Assembly (NCBI RefSeq): GCF_051851475.1
Contig: NZ_JBPUSJ010000001.1
Coordinates: 558,001-622,000, forward strand
Origin: Carboxylicivirga taeanensis
GTDB taxonomy: Bacteria > Bacteroidota > Bacteroidia > Bacteroidales > Marinilabiliaceae
Reading direction: 5' to 3'
DNA length: 64,000 nucleotides
In this document: positions 44,536 through 53,210 of the stretch, piece by piece
Numbering within the stretch: the first letter of the stretch is position 1
Layout of the letters: every line of letters begins with the position of its first letter
The notes under the pieces: model-generated
What the model was told of the DNA's origin: nothing
Seen by the model: only the letters and a program-made list of their open reading frames with translations
Database searches by the model: none
Program-made: the position numbers and the translations under genes

Positions 44536-46050
44536 ATGGAAAAATTGGTTGGTACCATCATACAAATCGTTGGTCCGGTAGTAGACGTTAGCTTCGAATT
44601 AAGCGATGAGGAGCTGCCAAACATCTTGGATGCTCTAGAAATAAAGCGTGAAGGCCACCCTTCAATAATTATTGAGTGCCAGCAACATATTGGCGAAAGC
44701 ACCATCCGCTGCATAGCCATGGATTCAACCGATGGCCTGATGCGAGGACTGGAGGTTACCCATTTGGGCAAACCCATCACCATGCCTGTTGGCGAAAGTG
44801 TTAAAGGTCGTCTGCTCAACGTTGTAGGTGATGCCATTGATGGCATTGGCGAGGTAAGCAAAGAAGGAGGTAACCCTATCCACAGAGACCCGCCATCATT
44901 TGAAGAATTATCAACACAAGCCGAAATATTATTCACGGGCATTAAGGTCGTGGATTTGATTGAACCTTATGCTAAAGGAGGAAAAATTGGTTTATTCGGC
45001 GGTGCCGGAGTAGGAAAAACCGTATTGATCCAGGAGCTGATTAACAACATTGCTAAAGGCCACGATGGACTATCGGTATTTGCAGGGGTAGGGGAGCGCA
45101 CCCGTGAAGGAAATGACCTGCTGCGCGAAATGATTGAATCCGGGATTGTTAACTACGGCGAGGCCTTTAAAGAGGACATGGAGAAAGGTGGCTGGGACTT
45201 ATCATTGGTGGACAAAAAAGCGCTGGATACCTCACAGGTAACCATGGTGTTTGGACAGATGAATGAGCCGCCAGGTGCACGGGCACGCGTTGCCCTGTCG
45301 GGCTTAACCGTAGCCGAGAGTTTCCGCGATGGAGACGGGACCGGCGCCGGACGTGATGTGCTGCTGTTTGTTGATAACATCTTCCGCTTTACACAAGCCG
45401 GTTCAGAGGTATCGGCACTATTGGGCCGCATGCCGTCAGCTGTAGGTTATCAGCCAACTCTCTCTTCGGAGATGGGAGCCTTGCAGGAGCGCATTGCCTC
45501 AACCAAACACGGCTCAATCACCTCAGTACAGGCCGTTTATGTGCCGGCCGATGACTTAACCGATCCGGCTCCGGCAACAACCTTTGCCCACCTGGATGCC
45601 AAAACTGTATTAAGCCGTAAAATTGCCGAGCTGGGTATTTATCCGGCGGTGGATCCGTTGGATTCGACCTCCCGAATGCTGACACCTGAAATAGTTGGTG
45701 ATGATCATTACAGCACCGCTCAGGCCGTTATCGAGATACTACAGCGCTACAAGGAACTGCAAGATATTATTGCTATTCTGGGTATGGAAGAGCTATCGGA
45801 AGAAGATAAACTGGTAGTGCACCGTGCCCGCCGTGTACAGCGTTTCCTTTCACAACCCTTCCACGTTGCCGAACAGTTCACCGGTCTTAAAGGGGTCTTT
45901 GTATCCATTGAAGATACCATTAAAGGCTTTAAGATGATACTTAACGGGGAAGTGGATCAATACCCTGAAGCCGCTTTCAACCTGGTTGGAACCATTGAAG
46001 AGGCGATTGCCAAAGGTGAAGAATTGTTGAAACAAGCAAAATCAGCCTAA
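44536..46050 (+). CDS. atpD: F-type ATP synthase subunit beta
   Basis: 504 residues. P-loop GGAGVGKTVLIQELI (about 155-169), GERTREGNDL with catalytic Glu, DALSE-type region ALSGLTVAESFRD, DELSEEDK-like motif ELSEEDKLVV and LFVDNIFRFTQAGSEVSALL. This is the catalytic subunit. It is the partner of the atp operon at 6966-11869 but lies about 32.7 kb away with atpC only. The stop shares a base with the atpC start. Confidence 0.98.
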   Translation: MEKLVGTIIQIVGPVVDVSFELSDEELPNILDALEIKREGHPSIIIECQQHIGESTIRCIAMDSTDGLMRGLEVTHLGKPITMPVGESVKGRLLNVVGDAIDGIGEVSKEGGNPIHRDPPSFEELSTQAEILFTGIKVVDLIEPYAKGGKIGLFGGAGVGKTVLIQELINNIAKGHDGLSVFAGVGERTREGNDLLREMIESGIVNYGEAFKEDMEKGGWDLSLVDKKALDTSQVTMVFGQMNEPPGARARVALSGLTVAESFRDGDGTGAGRDVLLFVDNIFRFTQAGSEVSALLGRMPSAVGYQPTLSSEMGALQERIASTKHGSITSVQAVYVPADDLTDPAPATTFAHLDAKTVLSRKIAELGIYPAVDPLDSTSRMLTPEIVGDDHYSTAQAVIEILQRYKELQDIIAILGMEELSEEDKLVVHRARRVQRFLSQPFHVAEQFTGLKGVFVSIEDTIKGFKMILNGEVDQYPEAAFNLVGTIEEAIAKGEELLKQAKSA

Positions 46051-46301
46051 TGGAAGATCTGCATTGCGAAATAGTAACACCGGTGAAAGTTATTTATGAT
46101 GCACCCGTTGGATTAGTGACCGTTCCTGGCGAGAAAGGGCAATTTACCTTACTTAAAAATCACGCCCCCATTATTTCGGTGCTAAAAGAAGGCAAAATAC
46201 GGGTGATAAGTAAAACCGGTCACGAGGAGTATTTTGACTGTAAAAGTGGCGTGTTAGAATGCGAAAACAACAAAGTGACCATCTTAATTCATAAGAGTTA
46301 A
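46050..46301 (+). CDS. atpC: F-type ATP synthase subunit epsilon, short form
   Basis: 83 residues, beginning in the stop of atpD. The sequence comprises only the N-terminal beta-sandwich (CEIVTPVKVIYDAPVG, TVPGEKGQFTLLKNHAPIIS, SGVLECENNKVTILI) and lacks the C-terminal helix pair that in E. coli inhibits ATP hydrolysis. Short forms of this kind occur in Bacteroidota, so it is probably natural, but it leaves no epsilon-based inhibition. Confidence 0.93.
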   Translation: MEDLHCEIVTPVKVIYDAPVGLVTVPGEKGQFTLLKNHAPIISVLKEGKIRVISKTGHEEYFDCKSGVLECENNKVTILIHKS

Positions 46302-46328
46302 AAGTCAGTTTAGAAGATAACACCATTG

Positions 46329-46358
46329 AATCTCGGCAATACCCCGGGATTTTTTTAT
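46329..46358 (+). terminator. Terminator after atpD-atpC
   Basis: AATCTCGG, a loop and CCGGGATT with one G-T wobble are followed by a T-run. It lies 27 bases after the atpC stop and ends the second ATP synthase transcript. Confidence 0.75.
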
Positions 46359-46363
46359 TTTTG
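46356..46363 (+). promoter_or_regulatory. -7 element for the glycosyltransferase gene
   Basis: TATTTTTG matches TAnnTTTG exactly, 64 nt before the ATG at 46428. It overlaps the T-tract of the preceding terminator, so part of the similarity may reflect that run. Confidence 0.3.
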
Positions 46364-46427
46364 CGAATAATCTAATAGCTGAAAGAAAGGGCTGAAGCGC
46401 CTCCTTTTATCTCAATACAAACAAAGC

Positions 46428-47444
46428 ATGAAAATCCTTATAATCCGTTTAAGCTCAATTGGTGACATCATTCAATGCATGTCGGTGGTAACCGGACTGA
46501 AGAACAAGTTTCCGGAAGCAGAAATTCATTGGGTAGTCAGGGCTGATATGGAATCATTGGTGCGCATTGATCCACGCATCGATCACATTTGGGCGTTTGA
46601 CCGTAAAGAAGGATTTGGTGGTGTTTTTAAACTCGGTTCCAGACTGAAAAGGGAACAGTTTGACCTGATTTATGACGCCCACAGTAACATTCGCTCAAAC
46701 ATCCTTAAACTGGTGCTCTGTCCATTTGGGCTCTGTAATCTGTTTAAAAGAAATAAGCTGGTCACCCGCCATAAGGATCGCCTCAAGCGTTTACTGCTAT
46801 TCCGCTTCGGCATCAACCTGTTACCTAAACCATTTAAGGCTTTGGACTCCTTCCGTCACCCGCTAAAAAAGTGGGACGTAAGCGAGTTTAACACCCCTTT
46901 TAGCGACTGGAATTTTCCACGTGAAACAGAAGAAAAGATTGAACAACTGGTTCTGAAACAGCTGCCCGACCCCCGAAAGTTTGTTACTCTGGTTCCATCA
47001 GCCGCCTGGGAACTAAAACGTTGGCCAGTCAATTACTGGCAAGAGCTGGTAACCATAAGAAAAGACCTGCACTTTGTGGTACTGGGAGGACCAGGTGATA
47101 CTTTTTGTGAAGAAATTAAAGCGTCCGCACCCGAGCGGGTGATTAACCTCGCTGGTAAAACATCTCTAATGGAGAGCTTTTGTGCTGTTTGGCATTCCCC
47201 TTATGTGATTAGTGGTGATACCGGGTTTTTACATGCTGCCGACTTATTTCAGAAGCCCGGTCAGGCAATCATTGGCCCAACGGCCTTTGGCTATCCATCG
47301 AACCCGAAAATGAAAGTGATGGAGGTGGATTTACCTTGCCGCCCATGTACCAAAGATGGCAGCACCAAATGCAAGTTAAAAGAAGAAAGGAAATGCCTGA
47401 TGGACATCTCCCCTCTATTAGTTGCCAAGTCAATTGACTTATAG
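46428..47444 (+). CDS. Glycosyltransferase family 9 (heptosyltransferase-like)
   Basis: 338 residues. N-terminal Rossmann domain MKILIIRLSSIGDIIQCMSV, C-terminal nucleotide-sugar site with VISGDTGFLHAADLF and PGQAIIGPTAFGY. The Cys cluster near the end (CRPCTKDGSTKCKLKEERKC, in part) is typical of Bacteroidota GT9 enzymes. Heptosyltransferases build the LPS core; donor and acceptor are not known here. It is convergent with the ankyrin gene, the two stops being adjacent. Confidence 0.88.
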   Translation: MKILIIRLSSIGDIIQCMSVVTGLKNKFPEAEIHWVVRADMESLVRIDPRIDHIWAFDRKEGFGGVFKLGSRLKREQFDLIYDAHSNIRSNILKLVLCPFGLCNLFKRNKLVTRHKDRLKRLLLFRFGINLLPKPFKALDSFRHPLKKWDVSEFNTPFSDWNFPRETEEKIEQLVLKQLPDPRKFVTLVPSAAWELKRWPVNYWQELVTIRKDLHFVVLGGPGDTFCEEIKASAPERVINLAGKTSLMESFCAVWHSPYVISGDTGFLHAADLFQKPGQAIIGPTAFGYPSNPKMKVMEVDLPCRPCTKDGSTKCKLKEERKCLMDISPLLVAKSIDL

Positions 47445-48059
47445 TTATTTCTGCTGAGATTGAATAAAGGCTACCACTTCCTGGTGGCCGTTTGATTGGG
47501 CAAAATCCAAAGACGATTCGCCATCCACATCTACCATTGAAAGGTCGGCTCCGTGGGCAACTAAAAGCTTTACGACATCCAGCTGGCCTTCGGAGGCCGC
47601 CATCATAACCGGTGTCCACTGCTCCTCGCTGTCGGTAGCATTAAGATTGGCACCCGCCTGTATCAGCGTCTCCACCGCTTGTGTAAACGGGCCGGTTGAT
47701 GCAAACATCAAAGCGGTGCGGTTCACGCCGTCCACTGCATCTACCTTGGCGCCTTTTTCAAGTAAAACCGAAATAATATGATGATGTCCGTTATAAGCTG
47801 CCAGCATTAAAGCACTGTGCTGGTTATCGTCCGTGGCATTCACATCAACGCCACTACTAATAGCTTCCTTTACCTTCTCAAGATCGCCCTCTAAAGCAGC
47901 TTGAAAATAAGCTGACATACTGACGCTCAGTGCCTCTGTCGGCACAGCATCTGCCTGATCCAACTCGTTGCTTTGCTTTGCATCCTTCTTACCCGATGAC
48001 TGACAAGCCATTAGGACAATCATCAATGTCACACCAGTCAGTGTTACTAATCTCTTCAT
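47445..48059 (-). CDS. Ankyrin-repeat lipoprotein
   Basis: 204 residues. Lipoprotein signal MKRLVTLTGVTLMIVLMAC with the lipidated Cys at 19. Then about five ankyrin repeats of 33 residues between 50 and 200 (GDLEKVKEAISSGVDVNATD, HSALMLAAYNGHHHIISVLL, TALMFASTG, TPVMMAASEGQLDVVKLLV). Ankyrin repeats bind proteins; the periplasmic or surface partner is unknown. It stands alone. Confidence 0.88.
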   Translation of the reverse strand: MKRLVTLTGVTLMIVLMACQSSGKKDAKQSNELDQADAVPTEALSVSMSAYFQAALEGDLEKVKEAISSGVDVNATDDNQHSALMLAAYNGHHHIISVLLEKGAKVDAVDGVNRTALMFASTGPFTQAVETLIQAGANLNATDSEEQWTPVMMAASEGQLDVVKLLVAHGADLSMVDVDGESSLDFAQSNGHQEVVAFIQSQQK

Positions 48060-48122
48060 TCGACTATTTTATTATTAAATTGCTCATGTATAAATGCCGT
48101 TTTAATTCCACAGCTATCGTGA

Positions 48123-49076
48123 CTAATAGATGGCCTCTGCCACCTTTTTGGTGCTTGCAGTAGCCATCATGGTATAAAAGTGCAGAATGGGCACATTGTG
48201 TTCTATCAGCTCTTTAGCCTGGTGAATGCACCACTCAACACCCACCTGTTTGACCTCATCATTGTTTTTACATTTACGCATTTCCCTGGCAAAATCCTCA
48301 GGAATATCCACATGAAAGATTTTAGGTAACACTGTTAACTGATTCATTAATGTAATCGGCTTTAAACCGGGAACAATAGGAACGGTGATACCCATTTCCC
48401 GAGCTCTGTTTACAAACTCGAAGTACTTTTTATTGTCGAAGAACATTTGCGTAACAATGTACTCCGCACCGGCATCTACCTTTTGCTTTAACCAGTATAG
48501 ATCCGAGTCCATATTAGGCGCCTCCTCATGCTTTTCGGGATAACCCGCCACGCCATAACTAAAAGGTGTATCAAAGGCATCGACCAGCGTACCATCGAGA
48601 AACTGACCCGCATTTAGTTCATTCACCTGCCTTACCAAATCCAAGGCATATTGATTCCCCTCTTCAGAGGCCCCGGCAAATTGCTTTTTACTGGCATTAT
48701 CGCCTCTTAACACAAGTATATCGTGAATACCCAAGAAATTCAGGTCAATTAAGGCATACTCGGTTTCGCTCTTAGTAAAACCACTGCAAATAATGTGTGG
48801 CACCACCTTTAATCCGTACCTGTGCTGGATCGACGCAGCTACAGCCACTGTACCGGGCCGTTTGCGGATAACCCGGCGCTCATATAGACCATTGGCGGTA
48901 TCCTTGTACTGCATCTCATCCCTGTGGGAAGTTATATTGATGTAAAGCGGGTTAAACTCCTTTAGTTGGTCAATGGTGTTAAACACTTTATCAATGCTAT
49001 TCCCTTTGAGAGGTGGCAATAATTCAAAGGAGAAACCGGTTTTTACGGTTGATTTTATTTGTTCTGCTACGGTCAT
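48123..49076 (-). CDS. metF: 5,10-methylenetetrahydrofolate reductase
   Basis: 317 residues, TIM-barrel flavoprotein. GFSFELLPPLKG (Glu of the active site), YINITSHRDE, ILVLRGDN, AEYIVTQMFFDNKKYFEFV and IVPGLKPIT are family motifs. It reduces methylene-THF to methyl-THF, the methyl donor for MetH encoded upstream on the same strand. The two genes are separated by 107 bases holding a repeat with alternative hairpins. Confidence 0.96.
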   Translation of the reverse strand: MTVAEQIKSTVKTGFSFELLPPLKGNSIDKVFNTIDQLKEFNPLYINITSHRDEMQYKDTANGLYERRVIRKRPGTVAVAASIQHRYGLKVVPHIICSGFTKSETEYALIDLNFLGIHDILVLRGDNASKKQFAGASEEGNQYALDLVRQVNELNAGQFLDGTLVDAFDTPFSYGVAGYPEKHEEAPNMDSDLYWLKQKVDAGAEYIVTQMFFDNKKYFEFVNRAREMGITVPIVPGLKPITLMNQLTVLPKIFHVDIPEDFAREMRKCKNNDEVKQVGVEWCIHQAKELIEHNVPILHFYTMMATASTKKVAEAIY

Positions 49077-49083
49077 TATATCA

Positions 49084-49166
49084 ATTGTGATTTGTTGAAT
49101 CGTTGATTTGGAAATTTGCTGATTTGTAGACTTGAACTTATCAATTCAACAAATCAGCAAATCAAC
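49084..49166 (-). repeat. AT-rich repeat forming alternative hairpins between metH and metF
   Basis: On the plus strand GATTTGTTGAAT (49089-49100), GTTGATTTG (49102-49110) and GCTGATTTGT (49118-49127) all pair with parts of one segment on the right: ATTCAACAAATC (49144-49155) and ACAAATCAGC plus AAATCAAC (49149-49166). The pairings are mutually exclusive because they share that segment. On the transcript it lies just upstream of metF. It may be a dispersed Bacteroidota intergenic repeat or a switch. Confidence 0.6.
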
Positions 49167-49183
49167 ATTTCGACAATATCATT

Positions 49184-52100
49184 TTACTTATACTCCAAAT
49201 TCAGAGGAATCCATTTTTCAACCTCTTGTTCGGTGCAACCTTTTCGCTTGGCAACATCCTGCACCTGGTCCTTACCAATTTTGCCAAGGCCAAAATAGAT
49301 GGCATCCGGATGCGCCAGGTATATACCGCTTACCGAAGCATTAGGATACATGCTGTAGTGCTCGGTTAAGGTAATGCCTGCATTCTCCTCGGCCTGCAAG
49401 AGGTCAAAGAGGGTGCGCTTCTCACTATGATCCGGACAAGCCGGATAACCCAGTGCCGGACGAATACCGCGGTAACGCTCACGAACCAGGTTCTCGTGGT
49501 CAATCACCTCATCGGGAGCGTAACCCCAAAACTCCGTTCTGATTCGATAATGCAACAACTCAGCGAAGGCTTCAGCCAGGCGATCGGCCAATGATTTTAA
49601 CAGGATGCTGCTGTAATCATCATGATCAGCTTCAAACTGCTCCAGCCACTTTTCAATTCCAATGCCCGCTGTTACGGCGAAACCGCCAATATGGTCGAAA
49701 CGCTTGCTTTCTTTAGGTGCCACATAATCACTCAAACAGTGGAACACCTTTTTACCAGGCTTATCTTGTTGCTCGCGCAGATGATGGAACGTGGCCATCA
49801 CCTCCTGTCGCGATTCATCGGTATACACCTCAATATCATCACCTACACTATTGGCCGGAAAGATGCCAAACACCGCGTTGGCCTGCAGCATATGCTCATT
49901 CTCAATCCGATCCAACATGGCTTGCGAGTCGCGATACAGCTTCAAGGCCTCCTCGGCTTTCGCTTTGGCGTCGTCGGTGCGGTAGCGTTCCAGCCACTTG
50001 GCTTTCGAAGCCTCATCCACCACCGAATCCATATCCGTGTAGTTACCCGTAAGGCGCCAGGCCTGGTAAAAGAACGTCCAGTCAATGAACTTACGAATCT
50101 CACTTATGGGATAATCCTCCAGCACGCGTACACCGGCCTCTGCGGGGAGTGGGGTAATGGTATTAGACCAGTCGATTTGGTGCTTTCGGGCCCGCGCCTC
50201 TTCAATGGGCAACAGACTGATGGTTTTTTTACTGGCATTGCGTTCACGCAGGCCTTCGTATTCCTGCTTAACGTTTTGCACGAACTTCTCTTTCTCTTTG
50301 GCTGAAAGCAAGGCACTCACCACCTGCGCACTCTTTGAAGCATCTTTGACGTGAACCACCGGACTGTCATACTCCGGTTCAATTTTTACAGCCGTGTGAA
50401 TTTTTGAGGTAGTAGCCCCCCCAATCAACAATGGGATATTGAAACTGTTGCGCTTCATCTCCTTAGCTACATTCACCATTTCCTCGAGCGAAGGTGTAAT
50501 CAACCCACTTAACCCGATGATATCGGCACCATGCTCAATCGCCTTCTTTAGAATTGCTTCGGTAGGCACCATCACCCCCAAATCGATTACTTCGTAGTTG
50601 TTACAGCCTAATATTACGCCCACAATATTTTTACCAATATCGTGCACATCACCCTTTACGGTCGCCATCAATATTTTGCCATTGGTTTTAGCTCCTCCGG
50701 TCAAAGCTTTTTCCTCCTCAATAATAGGCTGAAGAATGGCCACTGCTTTTTTCATCACACGCGCAGTTTTCACCACCTGTGGCAAAAACATCTTACCGCT
50801 TCCAAACAGTTCACCCACCACATTCATCCCATCCATCAGGGGCTGCTCAATAATATCAAGAGCCGTTGGGTACTTTTCCAAAGCTTCAGCTACATCTACG
50901 TCCAGGTAGTCGCTGATGCCTTTCACCAGGCAATGGCTCAGACGCTCTTCCAGGGTTCCTTCACGCCAGGCTGCTTGCTGGATTTCGCCTTGTGCCTGCT
51001 GGGTGTTTTTTATTTGCTCGGCATACTCTACCAAACGGTCAGTCGCATCACTGCGCTTGTTTAATACCACATCTTCGACATATGCCAGGAGTTCTTTGGG
51101 GATATCATCATATACCTGCAGCATGGCCGGATTCACAATTCCCATATCAAGACCTTCCTGAATAGCATAGTATAAGAATACTGAGTGAATGGCCTCGCGC
51201 ACCACATTATTCCCTCTAAACGAGAACGATAAATTACTAATACCTCCACTAATGTGCGCATGTGGTAGGTTTTCTTTTATCCACTTACAGGTTTTAATAA
51301 AGTCGACTGCGTAGTTATTGTGCTCCTCAATGCCTGTTGCAATGGCCAGCACGTTCGGATCGAAAATGATGTCCTGAGGCGGGAAGTTCACTTTTTCGGT
51401 CAACAGTTTATAAGCCCTGCTACAAATTTCTTTACGCCGTTCAAAAGTATCGGCCTGTCCTTTTTCATCAAAAGCCATCACTACAACGGCAGCGCCATAC
51501 TTTTTAATGGTACGGGCATGCTCAAGAAACAGTTCGTCGCCTTCTTTAAGGCTGATACTATTGACCACAGACTTACCCTGCAGACATTTCAACCCAGCTT
51601 CAATCACCTCAAATTTAGAGGAATCAACCATCACCGGCACTTTCGACACATCCGGGTCAGACATAAGCATATTCAGAAAAATCACCATCTCTTCTTTCGC
51701 GTCGAGCATGGCATCATCCATGTTTACATCTACTATTTGTGCCCCATTTTCAACCTGATGACGGGCAATATCCACTGCCTCTTCATATTTCTTCTCCTTT
51801 ATTAAGCGCAAAAACTTACGAGAGCCGGCCACGTTACAACGTTCACCAATATTCACAAAGTTGGCCTCTTTACGCATCTGCAAGGATTCCAACCCACTTA
51901 GGTGCGTAATGGGAGAGGGCTGCACTTTTTGATGCCCATCGTACTTGGCAGCTACTTTAGCCATGGCGGCAATGTGCTCAGGCGTAGTTCCGCAGCAACC
52001 ACCAATAATATTCACCTTGCCATCGGCCATCCAGTGCTCCACTAAAGCCGACATCTGAGAAGGCGACTGATCATACTCGCCAAACTGGTTTGGCAAACCC

Positions 52101-52921
52101 GCATTAGGGTGAGTACTGATATAGAAAGGGGCATTTTTTGACAATTCAGTCACATAGGGTTCCAGTTCCTCTGCGCCTAGCGAACAGTTAAGACCAATAC
52201 TGAGAATGTCCATGTGCGAAATGGAATCGATAAAGGCCTGTAGCGTTTGCCCCGATAGGGTACGTCCGCTGGCATCGGTAATGGTTCCAGACACCATAAT
52301 TGGCAATTTACACGCTTCCTCTTCAAACACTTCATCAATGGCAAACAGAGCGGCCTTGGCATTAAGTGTATCAAATACGGTTTCGATCATCAGCAGGTCA
52401 GCCCCTCCTTTGATAAGAGCTCTTACCTGCTCTTTATAGGCTTCTTTGACCTCATCAAAACTGGTTGAACGGTAGCCCGGATTATTCACATCTGGCGATA
52501 AAGACAAGGCCTTATTCAGTGGTCCAATGGAGCCACAAACAAAACGAGGTTTATCAGGATTTTTCGCGCTATAGACATCTGCCACTTCACGGGCGATACG
52601 AGCCGATTCGAAGTTGATGTCCCACACGGCCTCCTGCATGTCGTAATCGGCCTGCGAAATAGAAGTCGCATTAAAGGTATTGGTTTCAATAATGTCAGAC
52701 CCTGCCTCTAGGTATTTGGCATGAATTTCCTTGATTATATCGGGCCGGGTTAACGACAAAATATCATTATTCCCTTTGATGAGCATGTGGTGATTTTTAA
52801 AACGCTCGCCTCTGTAATCTTCTTCCTCAAGCTTATAGGTCTGAATAAGGCTTCCCATGGCGCCATCAAGCAGCAGTACCCGTTCTTTGATGACTTTATA
52901 CAACAATTCTGTTCGCGTCAT
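49184..52921 (-). CDS. metH: Cobalamin-dependent methionine synthase
   Basis: 1245 residues in the standard four modules. Homocysteine-binding domain (about 1-330) with zinc Cys in GLNCSLG and GGCCGTTPEH. Pterin-binding domain (about 345-615, NIGERCNVAGSRKF and DVNMDDAML). Cobalamin cap and binding domain (about 640-890) with KGDVHDIGKNIVGV, whose His is the axial cobalt ligand. SAM-dependent reactivation domain (about 900-1235) with RPALGYPACPDHSEK. It makes methionine from homocysteine and methyl-THF. A minus-strand TAATTTTG element lies upstream at 53058. Confidence 0.98.
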   Translation of the reverse strand: MTRTELLYKVIKERVLLLDGAMGSLIQTYKLEEEDYRGERFKNHHMLIKGNNDILSLTRPDIIKEIHAKYLEAGSDIIETNTFNATSISQADYDMQEAVWDINFESARIAREVADVYSAKNPDKPRFVCGSIGPLNKALSLSPDVNNPGYRSTSFDEVKEAYKEQVRALIKGGADLLMIETVFDTLNAKAALFAIDEVFEEEACKLPIMVSGTITDASGRTLSGQTLQAFIDSISHMDILSIGLNCSLGAEELEPYVTELSKNAPFYISTHPNAGLPNQFGEYDQSPSQMSALVEHWMADGKVNIIGGCCGTTPEHIAAMAKVAAKYDGHQKVQPSPITHLSGLESLQMRKEANFVNIGERCNVAGSRKFLRLIKEKKYEEAVDIARHQVENGAQIVDVNMDDAMLDAKEEMVIFLNMLMSDPDVSKVPVMVDSSKFEVIEAGLKCLQGKSVVNSISLKEGDELFLEHARTIKKYGAAVVVMAFDEKGQADTFERRKEICSRAYKLLTEKVNFPPQDIIFDPNVLAIATGIEEHNNYAVDFIKTCKWIKENLPHAHISGGISNLSFSFRGNNVVREAIHSVFLYYAIQEGLDMGIVNPAMLQVYDDIPKELLAYVEDVVLNKRSDATDRLVEYAEQIKNTQQAQGEIQQAAWREGTLEERLSHCLVKGISDYLDVDVAEALEKYPTALDIIEQPLMDGMNVVGELFGSGKMFLPQVVKTARVMKKAVAILQPIIEEEKALTGGAKTNGKILMATVKGDVHDIGKNIVGVILGCNNYEVIDLGVMVPTEAILKKAIEHGADIIGLSGLITPSLEEMVNVAKEMKRNSFNIPLLIGGATTSKIHTAVKIEPEYDSPVVHVKDASKSAQVVSALLSAKEKEKFVQNVKQEYEGLRERNASKKTISLLPIEEARARKHQIDWSNTITPLPAEAGVRVLEDYPISEIRKFIDWTFFYQAWRLTGNYTDMDSVVDEASKAKWLERYRTDDAKAKAEEALKLYRDSQAMLDRIENEHMLQANAVFGIFPANSVGDDIEVYTDESRQEVMATFHHLREQQDKPGKKVFHCLSDYVAPKESKRFDHIGGFAVTAGIGIEKWLEQFEADHDDYSSILLKSLADRLAEAFAELLHYRIRTEFWGYAPDEVIDHENLVRERYRGIRPALGYPACPDHSEKRTLFDLLQAEENAGITLTEHYSMYPNASVSGIYLAHPDAIYFGLGKIGKDQVQDVAKRKGCTEQEVEKWIPLNLEYK

Positions 52922-53057
52922 ATTGATTCTATGAATTTGAAAATTGTGGTTAATGTTTTTATGGTATTTGGTGTTTTACTTCAACTCAAACGGAGCAGTA
53001 AAAAGCAACTTCAGGTTAACTAACAATCCAATATCTTAATAGTTAGACCTGAATTAG

Positions 53058-53065
53058 CAAAATTA
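53058..53065 (-). promoter_or_regulatory. -7 element for metH
   Basis: The minus strand reads TAATTTTG (exact TAnnTTTG), with a TTG only 14 nt further upstream (53080-53082), shorter than usual. The predicted leader to the ATG at 52921 would be about 130 nt. No known riboswitch was recognised in it. Confidence 0.35.
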
Positions 53066-53097
53066 CTATAATTTTTTTCCAATGAGATAAATAATGG

Positions 53098-53130
53098 CAG
53101 GAAGTGCCACACTGCGGCAGTTACAACCTG
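53098..53130. other. Nested hairpin in the metH divergent gap
   Basis: CAGG and CCTG enclose TGCC and GGCA, forming two short stacked stems in a 289-base gap with no gene. It lies upstream of both predicted start sites, so it may be an operator or a chance structure. No family was recognised. Confidence 0.3.
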
Positions 53131-53180
53131 TATTCCCCATCTTCTCTGATTGATAATCAACCTTTAACCCGCGATTTTGT

Positions 53181-53188
53181 TATTTTTG
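53181..53188 (+). promoter_or_regulatory. -7 element for the trypsin-like/TPR gene
   Basis: TATTTTTG, an exact TAnnTTTG match, 22 nt before the chosen ATG at 53211. No TTG partner at the expected place. Confidence 0.4.
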
Positions 53189-53210
53189 AACAGACTAATC
53201 AATGTTCCTG

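Noticed and set aside
52922..53210. Cobalamin or SAM riboswitch upstream of metH
   Set aside because: A GGGGAATACAGG stretch and a small nested hairpin recall parts of the cobalamin motif, but the B12 box and the core pairing are not there, and the predicted metH start site lies downstream of the structure.
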